Assembly (NCBI GenBank): GCA_910589045.1
Contig: CAJUSH010000008.1
Coordinates: 18,104-82,103 of the forward strand
DNA length: 64,000 nucleotides
Source: an uncultured Eubacterium sp.
Lineage (GTDB): Bacteria; Bacillota_A; Clostridia; Lachnospirales; Lachnospiraceae
Reading direction: 5' to 3'
In this document: positions 7,925 to 16,153 of the stretch, one piece after another
How the letters are laid out: each line of letters begins with the position of its first letter
Position numbering within the stretch: the first letter of the stretch is position 1
Position numbers and translations under genes: made by a program
The notes under the pieces: generated by a model
Told to the model about the DNA's origin: nothing
What the model saw: only the letters and a program-made list of their open reading frames with translations
The model's database searches: none

Positions 7925-10790
7925 GAGTATTCGAACGTTTTTCAGACAACTGTTTCAATCACGTATCCTGTTTCTGGCTATCTTATTTGTGTGCATGGCT
8001 GTGATTTTGCTTTTGCGGCTCTTCCAGCTCCAGATCATAAGCGGTGCGGATCGTCAGTCCGATTATCTGATGCGCGTCATCAAAACCCGCAGCTTAAGCA
8101 GCACCCGGGGCAATATTTTTGACCGCAACGGAAAGCTCTTAGCCTACAACGAGCTGGCCTACGGCATCACCATCGAGGATAACGGCACCTACAGCAGCGA
8201 GGGGGAGCTGCGGGCATCCCAGGTGAAAAACCGCTCCATCAACGAGGATATCGCACAGATTCTGCATACCCTTGACGCAAACGGAGACGCCATTGACAAT
8301 GATTTTTCCATCACGCTCACGGCGGACGAGAGCTATGAGTTTACGGTCAGCGGAACGAGACTGCAGCGCTTCCGCGCCGATATCTACGGCGAGACAAAGA
8401 TCGAGGACTTGGGATACAGCGAAAAGCTCGGCTACGATACCGCGGTCGCAACGCCGGACCAGATCATGGGATATCTGACCGGCTCCGGCGTATTTGACAT
8501 TTCCGAGGAATACAGCAAAAGAGATGCGTACCGTATCGCGATCATCCGCTATAAGATGCGGCAGAACGGCTATCAGAAATATATCGCGACAAAGATTGCC
8601 TCCGACGTCAGCGACGAGACGGTTGCCTTCGTCAGTGAGCACGCCTATGAGCTTCAGGGCGTAGAGGTTACGGAGGACACGATCCGCCGCTACAATGACA
8701 GCAAATATCTCGCCCATCTCATCGGCTACACCGGACAGATCGACGAGGATGAATTTATCGCCTTCGGCGGCGATCAGGAGGGATCCGAATATGCGCGGAC
8801 CGATACGGTCGGCAAATCCGGCATCGAGCAGCACATGGACACCGAGCTTAAGGGCAAAAAGGGACAGGAAAAGCTCTATGTCGACAACATGGGTAAGGAG
8901 CTGGAAACGATCGAGCGCACCGAGCCGGTGGCCGGAAACGACGTTTACCTCTCCATCGATATGGATTTGCAGAAGGCGGTGTACAACCTGTTAGAGCAGG
9001 AGATCGCGGGCATCGTCTACTCGAACATCATCAACGCCAAGGAGTATGAGTCGACGAGCGCTGCCGATATCAAAATTCCCATCGATGACGTTTATTATGC
9101 GCTGCTCAACAACAATGTCATCGACATGGATCATTTTGCCCTCAGGGAAGCCTCGGATACCGAAAAGAAGGTTTACAAGGCATTCCGCAGCCGGCGCAAA
9201 AGCGTGCTCGAGGACATCAAAAAAGAGCTGACGAAGGCCGATCCGGCAGCTTATGAAAACCTCTCCGAGGATATGCAGATGTATATGAGCTATATCCTGA
9301 CGATGCTCACGGAGGAGGAGATTATCGTAAACGCGCGGATCGACTGGAATGACGAAACGTATATCGCATGGAAAAACGATACCATCAGCCTGCAGGAATA
9401 CCTGTACCACGTGATCAACGAGCAGTGGTTTGACATCACGAAGTTCCCAACTGGGGAAGGGTATTCAGATTCCGCGGAGCTTTACGGCGCCCTCGTGGAT
9501 TATGTGATGGAACAGTTGAAGCAAAATGACGGCTTCAACAAGCGCATTTACAAATATATGATCCGGGATAACCTCATCAGCGGCGTGGATATCTGCCTGA
9601 TTCTCTATGAACAGAATATCCTCGACTACGATGACGAGATGATTGCGCAGCTGAAGGGCGGCAGCTTAAGCCCCTTTGATTTTCTGATGGAGCGGATCCG
9701 GCATCTGGAAATTACGCCGGCACAGCTCGCCCTTGATCCGTGCACCGGCTCCTGTGTCATTGCAGACGTGCAGACGGGTGAGCTTTTAGCCTGCGTCACC
9801 TATCCGGGCTATGACAACAACCGTCTGGCGAACACGGTGGACAGCGCTTATTTTGCTGCCCTACACAACGATCTTTCGCTGCCCTTTTACAACAATGCGA
9901 CACAGCAGCGGACCGCACCCGGCTCCACCTTCAAGATGGTCACGGCAACGGCGGGGCTGATGGAGGGGACGATCACTACCGCCACGCTCATCCAGGACAA
10001 GGGCAGGTTTGAGCGTGTGGAGGACGGACCGAAGTGCTGGGCCTTCCCCGGCTATACACACGGAAATATCAACGTCTCGGAGGCGATCCGTTTTTCCTGC
10101 AACTATTTTTTCTATGAGCTGGGATGGCAGTTCTCGCAGATCGGGGACAGCTACGTGGAATCCGCAGGTATCGAGACGATTACAAAATACGCAAATATGT
10201 ACGGTCTCGGGGATAAGACGGGCATCGAGACGGTGGAGAGCGAGCCGAAGATCGCCACGGAGTTCCCGATTACGGCGGCCATCGGACAGAGTAACCACGA
10301 CTATACAACCGTAGTGCTCTCGCGCTATGTGACGGCTGTGGCAAACCGGGGAACCGTGTACGACTACACACTGCTAAACAAGCTGACGGACGCGGAGGGA
10401 AATGTGCTCGAAACCTACGAGCCAAAGGTCAAGAGCCGGATGACGGATATTCCCCAGTCCGTATGGGATGCGATTCAGAGCGGAAACCGTATGGTGGTAC
10501 AGGATTTAAACTCCTTTAACGATTTTGATACGCTCGATGTAGCGGGCAAAACCGGAACTGCACAGCAGGTGACGAACCGCCCGAACCACGCCCTGTTCGT
10601 GGGCTATGCGCCCTACCAGAACCCGCAGATATCCATTGCGACCCGTATCGCCTACGGCTACACCAGCCACAATGCGTCGGATGTGTCCGCGGATATCTTA
10701 AAATACTATTTCAAGCTGGAGGACGAGGAGTCACTTATCAACGGAACCGCGGCAAATGTCGGACAGACGTCCAGCTCATTTACCGACTGA
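7917..10790 (+). CDS. mrdA: Class B penicillin-binding protein (PBP2-like), elongasome transpeptidase
   Basis: This membrane-anchored D,D-transpeptidase cross-links lateral wall peptidoglycan. One N-terminal helix (about 15-38) precedes the class B dimerisation domain with STRGNIFDRNGKLLAYN. The catalytic motifs are STFK (Ser670), SCN (Ser727) and KTG (Lys878). At about 957 residues it is much longer than a standard PBP2 (about 600-700). The extra length is a roughly 230-residue insertion between the DMDLQ segment (about 350) and the VIADVQTGELLA segment (about 615). I chose the TTG at 7917 because GAAGGAG lies 11 bp upstream; an earlier in-frame TTG is at 7893. Confidence 0.93.
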   Translation: MFKSIRTFFRQLFQSRILFLAILFVCMAVILLLRLFQLQIISGADRQSDYLMRVIKTRSLSSTRGNIFDRNGKLLAYNELAYGITIEDNGTYSSEGELRASQVKNRSINEDIAQILHTLDANGDAIDNDFSITLTADESYEFTVSGTRLQRFRADIYGETKIEDLGYSEKLGYDTAVATPDQIMGYLTGSGVFDISEEYSKRDAYRIAIIRYKMRQNGYQKYIATKIASDVSDETVAFVSEHAYELQGVEVTEDTIRRYNDSKYLAHLIGYTGQIDEDEFIAFGGDQEGSEYARTDTVGKSGIEQHMDTELKGKKGQEKLYVDNMGKELETIERTEPVAGNDVYLSIDMDLQKAVYNLLEQEIAGIVYSNIINAKEYESTSAADIKIPIDDVYYALLNNNVIDMDHFALREASDTEKKVYKAFRSRRKSVLEDIKKELTKADPAAYENLSEDMQMYMSYILTMLTEEEIIVNARIDWNDETYIAWKNDTISLQEYLYHVINEQWFDITKFPTGEGYSDSAELYGALVDYVMEQLKQNDGFNKRIYKYMIRDNLISGVDICLILYEQNILDYDDEMIAQLKGGSLSPFDFLMERIRHLEITPAQLALDPCTGSCVIADVQTGELLACVTYPGYDNNRLANTVDSAYFAALHNDLSLPFYNNATQQRTAPGSTFKMVTATAGLMEGTITTATLIQDKGRFERVEDGPKCWAFPGYTHGNINVSEAIRFSCNYFFYELGWQFSQIGDSYVESAGIETITKYANMYGLGDKTGIETVESEPKIATEFPITAAIGQSNHDYTTVVLSRYVTAVANRGTVYDYTLLNKLTDAEGNVLETYEPKVKSRMTDIPQSVWDAIQSGNRMVVQDLNSFNDFDTLDVAGKTGTAQQVTNRPNHALFVGYAPYQNPQISIATRIAYGYTSHNASDVSADILKYYFKLEDEESLINGTAANVGQTSSSFTD

Positions 10791-10842
10791 TCAAAAAAAC
10801 TACAATAATAAGCATATAATTAGGAACAGGAGGCATAAAAAG

Positions 10843-11538
10843 TTGAACCCACAGCCTGTGATCATCAAAAGCTCAAAAAACGGCATCAATCTGATCCTGG
10901 ATGATACACTTTCCTTTCGTGAGCTGTTAGAAGAGATCAAGAATAAATTTATCGACTCGGAAAAATTTTTCAAGAATGCGCGTATCGCCATTTCCTTTGA
11001 GGGACGGGCGCTTTCCCAGGGAGAGCAGTTTGAGATTATCGATACGATCCAACAGTACACCTCGATCACAATCATCTGTATTCTGGATCACGATGACCTG
11101 ATGGACGAGGTTATCAAACGCAGGATGGGCACCTTCGTCGAGGAGCATTCGCCCCAGACCGGACACTTTTACAAGGGAACCCTGCGCTCTGGACAGCAGA
11201 TTGAATCGGAGACGAGCATGATCATCTTAGGGGACGTAAACCCCGGAGCAAAGGTAATCGCAAAGGGCAATATTGTTATTTTAGGCTCTTTAAAGGGCAT
11301 TGCCTACGCAGGTGCCACGGGAGACGACACCTGCTTTGTGGCGGCGCTGGAGATGGATCCGGTGCAGATCAAGATCGGCGATTATATGGGACGCTCCGCG
11401 GACAAAAAGGAAGCGCCCGCCAGGGGGCTGCGCCGCAGGCAAAAGGAGGAGGCAGCCGTACCCCAGATCGCCACGGTGTACGAGCAGCAGATTTTAATTG
11501 AGCCGATCTCATCCGGCTTGTTTAAACACATACTGTAA
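10843..11538 (+). CDS. minC: Septum site-determining protein MinC
   Basis: MinC inhibits FtsZ assembly away from midcell when recruited by MinD. The 231-residue protein has an N-terminal FtsZ-interacting domain and a C-terminal beta-helix domain with the GDVNPGAKVIAKGNIVILG motif. The start is a TTG at 10843, preceded by a perfect AGGAGG (10828-10833). The frame stays open upstream into the PBP gene, but that part is not MinC-like. minD and minE follow. Confidence 0.95.
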   Translation: MNPQPVIIKSSKNGINLILDDTLSFRELLEEIKNKFIDSEKFFKNARIAISFEGRALSQGEQFEIIDTIQQYTSITIICILDHDDLMDEVIKRRMGTFVEEHSPQTGHFYKGTLRSGQQIESETSMIILGDVNPGAKVIAKGNIVILGSLKGIAYAGATGDDTCFVAALEMDPVQIKIGDYMGRSADKKEAPARGLRRRQKEEAAVPQIATVYEQQILIEPISSGLFKHIL

Positions 11539-11628
11539 TGCCTGGGGCCGGGGCAAAAAACGAAGGATTTTTGTATCTGGCACCAGACGTTACCTAAAAC
11601 ATAAAAATTTCCCAGGAGGATAGAAAGC

Positions 11629-12420
11629 ATGAGTGAAGTAATTGTAATTACATCAGGAAAAGGCGGTGTCGGCAAGACCACTACGACTGCAAACGTAGGC
11701 ACCGGATTAGCACAGTTAGATAAAAAAGTGGTTTTGATCGATACGGATATCGGACTCCGCAATCTGGATGTAGTTATGGGCCTGGAAAACCGCATTGTCT
11801 ATAATCTGGTGGATGTTGTAGAGGGCAACTGCCGGATTAAGCAGGCATTGATCAAGGACAAAAAATATCCGAACCTGTTCCTTCTACCCTCAGCCCAGAC
11901 AAGGGACAAGTCCTCCGTCAACCCGGAACAGATGCGAAAGCTCATCGAGGACCTGCGCGTCGATTTCGACTACATTCTGTTAGACTGTCCGGCAGGTATA
12001 GAGCAGGGCTTCCAGAATGCCATCGCAGGCGCCGACCGCGCACTGATCGTCACGACACCGGAGGTTTCCGCCATCCGTGATGCCGACCGCATCATCGGCC
12101 TTCTGGAGGCAAATGAAATCCACCGGACGGACCTCATCGTAAACCGCCTGCGCATGGACATGGTAAAGCGCGGCGATATGATGTCCGTAAAGGACGTGTG
12201 TGAAATTTTGTCCATCGACCTGATCGGCGCCGTTCCCGACGACGAGCAGATCGTTATTTCCACCAATCAGGGAGAGCCGCTTGTAGGCACCGCCGGCTCC
12301 CTTGCAGGCAGGGCCTACGAGAATATTTGCCACCGTCTGCTAGGCGAGGAGGTCCCCTATCTTGATTTAGAGGTCAAGGAGAGCTTTTTGTCAAAGCTGG
12401 CTGGCGTGTTTAAGAAATAA
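11629..12420 (+). CDS. minD: Septum site-determining ATPase MinD
   Basis: MinD is a membrane-cycling P-loop ATPase that recruits MinC and responds to MinE. The deviant Walker A motif SGKGGVGKTT lies at residues 9-18, the DTDIGLRNLDVVMGLENR segment follows, and the C-terminus ends in a basic amphipathic membrane-targeting helix (SFLSKLAGVFKK). At 263 residues it has standard length. An AGGAGG site precedes the ATG. A 90-bp gap separates it from minC, and minE starts 15 bp after its stop. Confidence 0.97.
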   Translation: MSEVIVITSGKGGVGKTTTTANVGTGLAQLDKKVVLIDTDIGLRNLDVVMGLENRIVYNLVDVVEGNCRIKQALIKDKKYPNLFLLPSAQTRDKSSVNPEQMRKLIEDLRVDFDYILLDCPAGIEQGFQNAIAGADRALIVTTPEVSAIRDADRIIGLLEANEIHRTDLIVNRLRMDMVKRGDMMSVKDVCEILSIDLIGAVPDDEQIVISTNQGEPLVGTAGSLAGRAYENICHRLLGEEVPYLDLEVKESFLSKLAGVFKK

Positions 12421-12435
12421 CAGGGGGATACATAC

Positions 12436-12708
12436 ATGGGATTAATGGACATATTTAAGAAAAAAAGCTCCGGTGACGTGGCGAAAGACCGGCTCAAGCT
12501 CCTGCTTGTCTCGGATCGCGCCGACTGCTCCCCGGATGTGATGGAAGCCATCAAGAATGATATCATTCAGGTAATCTCCAAGTATATGGAGATTGATGCG
12601 GAGGGGCTGGACATCCAGATTACCCAGACAGAGTCCGAGACAACCAACGGTACGGTTCCCGCCCTGTATGCAAATATTCCAATTAAGGATTTGAAGCATT
12701 CATGTTAA
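12436..12708 (+). CDS. minE: Cell division topological specificity factor MinE
   Basis: This 90-residue protein has the N-terminal membrane/MinD-binding segment (GLMDIFKKK, then DRLKLLLVSDR) and a C-terminal dimerisation domain. MinE stimulates the MinD ATPase and sets midcell specificity by oscillation. Having minE together with minCD differs from Bacillus, which uses DivIVA/MinJ, and fits Clostridia. Its last 7 bp overlap the rodA start. Confidence 0.95.
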   Translation: MGLMDIFKKKSSGDVAKDRLKLLLVSDRADCSPDVMEAIKNDIIQVISKYMEIDAEGLDIQITQTESETTNGTVPALYANIPIKDLKHSC

Positions 12709-13838
12709 AACGTTATTCGATTCGTGATTACAATTTCAGACTGGTATTTTATCTGATCGTGCTGACCGTGCTCGGCATCTTAGTCATCGGAAGCGCGCAG
12801 GAGGGCGGCAATCAGACAAAGCAGATCGCGGGGCTTGTCCTCGGACTGGTGGCAATGCTTGTCATATCGCTGTTCGACTACTCCTTTATCCTGCGTTTTT
12901 CGTGGCTGTGGTATGTGGGGGACGTTGCGCTTTTGACTGCGGTTATCGCAGGCTTTGGGGCCCATCACAAGGGCGCTACCCGCTGGATTGAGATCGCGGG
13001 CATCCAGTTTCAGCCCTCGGAGCTTTCAAAAATCATACTGATCCTGTTTTTTGCCGCGTTTCTGCAAAAGCACCGGGAGAAGGTGAATAGTCTGAAAGTA
13101 CTGTTCGTCTATGCGGTGTGCACCGGGATTCCGCTGTTTCTCGTCATAAAGGAACCGGATCTCTCCACGACGATTGTGACCGCACTAATTTGTCTCGCCC
13201 TCTTGTTTATTGGCGGACTAAGCTATAAAATAGTATTGGGCGGCATTGCGGTGGCGGTCCCGAGTCTGCTGGTCGGGCTTTACCTGATCGCATCCAAGCC
13301 GCTTGGCGAGGAGGGTGTGCTGCGGGGGTATCAGAGCACACGTATCCTGGCATGGCTTTATCCGGATCTCTATCCGCAGGATGCACTGCAGACCCAAAAC
13401 TCGATCATGGCTATCGGCTCGGGGCAGCTTCACGGCAAGGGACTTTATAACACGGATGTGACCTCCATCAAAAGCGGCGGCTTTATCTCCGAGGCACACA
13501 CTGATTTTATCTTTACCGTGGTGGGGGAGGAGCTTGGCTTTATCGGCTCCGCACTCGTTGTGATCCTGATGCTGCTTATCGCTTTGGAATGCCTGCTGGT
13601 GGCACGCAGGGCCAGAGATCTGTCCGGAAGGCTGATCTGCTGCGGCATGGCGTCGCTCATCGGCTTCCAGTCGTTTGTAAATATATGTGTAGTAACCGGG
13701 TTGTTCCCGAACACGGGCGTCACACTTCCCTTTGTCAGCTATGGCCTGACATCGCTGGTGACGAATTTTGCCGGAATGGGATTTGTGCTGAACGTCGGGC
13801 TGCAACCGCGAAAATATGGAACGGGGGAAAATGCATGA
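12702..13838 (+). CDS. rodA: RodA/FtsW/SpoVE-family peptidoglycan glycosyltransferase
   Basis: SEDS-family polymerases extend glycan strands from lipid II. The 378-residue protein has about ten transmembrane segments, with the hallmark FQPSELSKI motif near residue 105 and the NTGVTLPFVSYGLTSL motif near the C-terminus. The clustering with mreBCD and a class B PBP points to RodA rather than FtsW. It overlaps minE by 7 bp and mgsA by 4 bp, so all three are likely translated from one mRNA. Confidence 0.92.
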   Translation: MLKRYSIRDYNFRLVFYLIVLTVLGILVIGSAQEGGNQTKQIAGLVLGLVAMLVISLFDYSFILRFSWLWYVGDVALLTAVIAGFGAHHKGATRWIEIAGIQFQPSELSKIILILFFAAFLQKHREKVNSLKVLFVYAVCTGIPLFLVIKEPDLSTTIVTALICLALLFIGGLSYKIVLGGIAVAVPSLLVGLYLIASKPLGEEGVLRGYQSTRILAWLYPDLYPQDALQTQNSIMAIGSGQLHGKGLYNTDVTSIKSGGFISEAHTDFIFTVVGEELGFIGSALVVILMLLIALECLLVARRARDLSGRLICCGMASLIGFQSFVNICVVTGLFPNTGVTLPFVSYGLTSLVTNFAGMGFVLNVGLQPRKYGTGENA

Positions 13839-14230
13839 ACATAGGATTTATCGCGCACGATGCGAAAAAGAAGCTGATGCAGAATTTTTGCATCGCGTAT
13901 CGTGGCATTTTGAACAAGCATACGCTCTACGCCACAGGCACAACCGGAAGGCTGATCGAGGAGGTTGCCAACTTGACGATCCATAAATATCTGGCCGGGG
14001 CGCTGGGCGGCGACCAGCAAATGTGTGCGCAGATAGAAAACAATGAGATGGATCTGATCATCTTCCTGCGGGAGCCGGTATCACCGCGTTCCCATGAGCC
14101 GGATGTCAACAATGTGGTGCGCCTGTGCGACATGCACAACATCCCGCTCGCTACGAACCTTGCGACCGCGGAGCTTTTGGTCCGCGCACTGGACAGAGGA
14201 GATTTGGACTGGCGTGAAATGTACAAATAA
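13835..14230 (+). CDS. mgsA: Methylglyoxal synthase
   Basis: MgsA converts dihydroxyacetone phosphate to methylglyoxal and phosphate, a bypass that relieves sugar-phosphate build-up. The 131-residue protein has IAHDAKKK at the N-terminus, the substrate loop TGTTGRLIEE, and GGDQQMCAQI with the catalytic Asp; the phosphate-binding region is complete. The ATG at 13835 overlaps the rodA stop as ATGA and has GGGGGAAA upstream. The open frame continues upstream within rodA, but that part is not MgsA-like. A rodA-mgsA pair is common in Clostridia. Confidence 0.95.
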   Translation: MNIGFIAHDAKKKLMQNFCIAYRGILNKHTLYATGTTGRLIEEVANLTIHKYLAGALGGDQQMCAQIENNEMDLIIFLREPVSPRSHEPDVNNVVRLCDMHNIPLATNLATAELLVRALDRGDLDWREMYK

Positions 14231-15221
14231 AAAACGATGGTTTTTCCTTCCGCTGTTTGCCGCCGGCCTGCTGTGCTGGGGCTGCGGGGAGGAAATTGCG
14301 ATTGAGAACCCATATGATATCGGTGTCTCCGCCACAAACATGGAGCTGTCCGCACAGGATGGGGCAGCAGATGCATCTGCGGATGAGTCGGATATCCCTT
14401 TTTTTGCCGAGGAGCTGTGTGTCGCGCCCGAGCAGCAGACACAGTCCGAAGCAGTGTCGGATGCGGTCGCAGAGGCAATCGGTGTCTTTTTACCGGCGGA
14501 CGGCACGATTTCCTATCAGAAAAATATACACGAAAAGCTTTACCCTGCCAGCACCACAAAGATCATGACCGCATATCTGGCTCTGACAAAGGCCGGGCTG
14601 GACGATGTGGTGACGGTAAGTGAGCATGCGGTGGACCAGGCAAGCGACTCCTCCGTGTGCAGCCTGCGCTCGGGCGACCAGATCAAAATGTCGGATCTGC
14701 TCTACGGCCTGATGCTCAAAAGCGGAAATGATGCGGCGGTAGCCATCGCTGAACACGTCAGCGGCAGCGAGGAGGCATTTGTGGCGCTGATGAATGAAAC
14801 GGCGCGCTCCTTTGGCGCGACGAATACACATTTCATGAATCCCCACGGCCTGCATGATGAAAACCATTACACATGTGTCTACGACCTTTATCTGATCTTC
14901 GCACATGCCATCGAGCTTGAGGATTTTCTGCAGCTTATACGAACTACGAGCTATACCGCCTATTACACCGACGCAAACGGCGGGCAAACCTCACAGGCGT
15001 GGACAAACACAAACCGTTACTTAAGCGGCGAGGTGACCCAGCCGGAGGGGCTTACGGTCGTCGGCGGCAAGACGGGCACTACCAATGCCGCGGGAAACTG
15101 CCTGGTTCTGCTTTCAAGCAATGCAAAAAAGGATCCGGTGATTTCCATTATCATGAAATCGGATACAAGGGATAACCTGTATTACGTTATGAACCAGGTG
15201 CTTTCGAATTTTTCATCGTAG
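14214..15221 (+). CDS. D-alanyl-D-alanine carboxypeptidase (DacA/DacF family)
   Basis: This secreted low-molecular-mass PBP trims the terminal D-Ala from pentapeptides. The catalytic triad motifs are STTK (Ser113), SGN (Ser170) and KTG (Lys286), and the protein is about 335 residues. The N-terminus has a basic stretch and hydrophobic core ending LLCWGCGEE, which could be a signal peptide or an atypical lipobox. I chose the GTG at 14214, which overlaps mgsA by 17 bp and has AGAGGAG about 12 bp upstream. The frame is open further upstream, but there it is only a shadow of mgsA. Confidence 0.88.
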   Translation: MKCTNKKRWFFLPLFAAGLLCWGCGEEIAIENPYDIGVSATNMELSAQDGAADASADESDIPFFAEELCVAPEQQTQSEAVSDAVAEAIGVFLPADGTISYQKNIHEKLYPASTTKIMTAYLALTKAGLDDVVTVSEHAVDQASDSSVCSLRSGDQIKMSDLLYGLMLKSGNDAAVAIAEHVSGSEEAFVALMNETARSFGATNTHFMNPHGLHDENHYTCVYDLYLIFAHAIELEDFLQLIRTTSYTAYYTDANGGQTSQAWTNTNRYLSGEVTQPEGLTVVGGKTGTTNAAGNCLVLLSSNAKKDPVISIIMKSDTRDNLYYVMNQVLSNFSS

Positions 15222-15252
15222 GGTAAATCGGCAAATTTCTAATAAATATAGG

Positions 15253-15281
15253 TTGTATTTTATGTGAAAGTAATTTATAAT
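15253..15281 (+). promoter_or_regulatory. Candidate promoter for the small P-loop gene
   Basis: TTGTAT (15253-15258) and TATAAT (15276-15281) are 17 bp apart in the 146-bp gap after the carboxypeptidase gene. A leader of about 80 nt would precede the ATG at 15368. The rest of the gap shows nothing recognisable. Confidence 0.6.
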
Positions 15282-15367
15282 TTAGGTATAGACAGCACGG
15301 TCAAATTTTTGCTCACGTTTACATAGGAGAGTGGCAGTGCAGGAATCAGAATCAGGAGGAGATTGCG

Positions 15368-15787
15368 ATGGTTGAAATTATTGCTGGCGAAAAAGGCAAA
15401 GGTAAAACAAAATATTTGTTAGATAAGGTGAATGAATCCATAAAATCTGCATCTGGAAATATTGTATATTTGGACAAGAGCCAGAAGCACATGTATGAAT
15501 TGAACAACAGGGTCCGGCTCATCAATGTGACTGACTTCCCGGTTACGAACTGTGACGAGTTTCTCGGTTTTATCTGCGGGATCGTCTCCCAGGATCACGA
15601 TCTGCAGGAGATGTATCTGGACAGCTTTTTAACAATTGCAAATGTCGGAGAAGGTCAGATCAATCACGCGATCGAAAAGCTGGATATCATCAGCGAAAAG
15701 TACAATGTTAAATTTGTGCTCAGCGTATCCAAGAATGAAGCAGACCTTCCCGAATGTGCAAAAGCAAAGATCATCGTGTCTCTGTAA
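15368..15787 (+). CDS. Small P-loop protein of unknown function
   Basis: This 139-residue protein has a Walker A motif at the very N-terminus (GEKGKGKT, residues 6-13) but no obvious nucleotide-binding accessory domain. It has a TVxNVGEGQINHAIEKL-like helical middle and ends with a short strand. Similar small proteins in Clostridia are sometimes labelled PilT-like, but nothing here supports a pilus role. A strong AGGAGGAG site precedes the ATG. It has its own promoter and is followed at once by a terminator, so it is probably monocistronic. Confidence 0.75.
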   Translation: MVEIIAGEKGKGKTKYLLDKVNESIKSASGNIVYLDKSQKHMYELNNRVRLINVTDFPVTNCDEFLGFICGIVSQDHDLQEMYLDSFLTIANVGEGQINHAIEKLDIISEKYNVKFVLSVSKNEADLPECAKAKIIVSL

Positions 15788-15808
15788 AATTTACCTGTAG
15801 AGAAAAAG

Positions 15809-15832
15809 ATAAGGTGCCTTCTGGCACCTTAT
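15809..15832. terminator. Bidirectional intrinsic terminator
   Basis: A perfect 10-bp stem (ATAAGGTGCC / GGCACCTTAT) has a 4-nt loop, with an A-run before and T-residues after. It sits between the convergent P-loop gene and the DUF378 gene and can serve both. Confidence 0.85.
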
Positions 15833-15861
15833 TTCATGATAGCAATTCGCAGTTTATCTGA

Positions 15862-16068
15862 TTATCCGATGGAACGAATACGCCCGTAGACGCTGATCAA
15901 ATAAAGACCGGCGATCCCCACCAGCGCATAGATGATGCGGGAAAGCCACGACATGCTTCCAAACAAAAATGCAACGAGGTCAAACTGGAAAAATCCGATC
16001 AGGCCCCAGTTGACCGCGCCTACAATGACAAGGGTCAGCAATACATAATCCCAGAATTTTGAACTCAT
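15862..16068 (-). CDS. DUF378 family small membrane protein
   Basis: The 68-residue protein has two or three transmembrane segments. The LLTLVIVGAVNWGLIG motif and the GSMSWLSRIIYALVGIAGL segment are the signature of DUF378 (YuzA-like) proteins, whose function is unknown. The start at 16068 is chosen because AAAAGGAGGT lies just upstream. The frame continues 62 codons further, but that part is low-quality sequence overlapping the divergent gene. It is transcribed away from the HlyD-like gene. Confidence 0.85.
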   Translation of the reverse strand: MSSKFWDYVLLTLVIVGAVNWGLIGFFQFDLVAFLFGSMSWLSRIIYALVGIAGLYLISVYGRIRSIG

Positions 16069-16153
16069 AAAGTCACTACCTCCTTTTCTCAGATAGTATT
16101 TCTTTTCATCTGAAAAATATGCGTAAGGTAACAGAAGTCGCACAGGAATTGAT

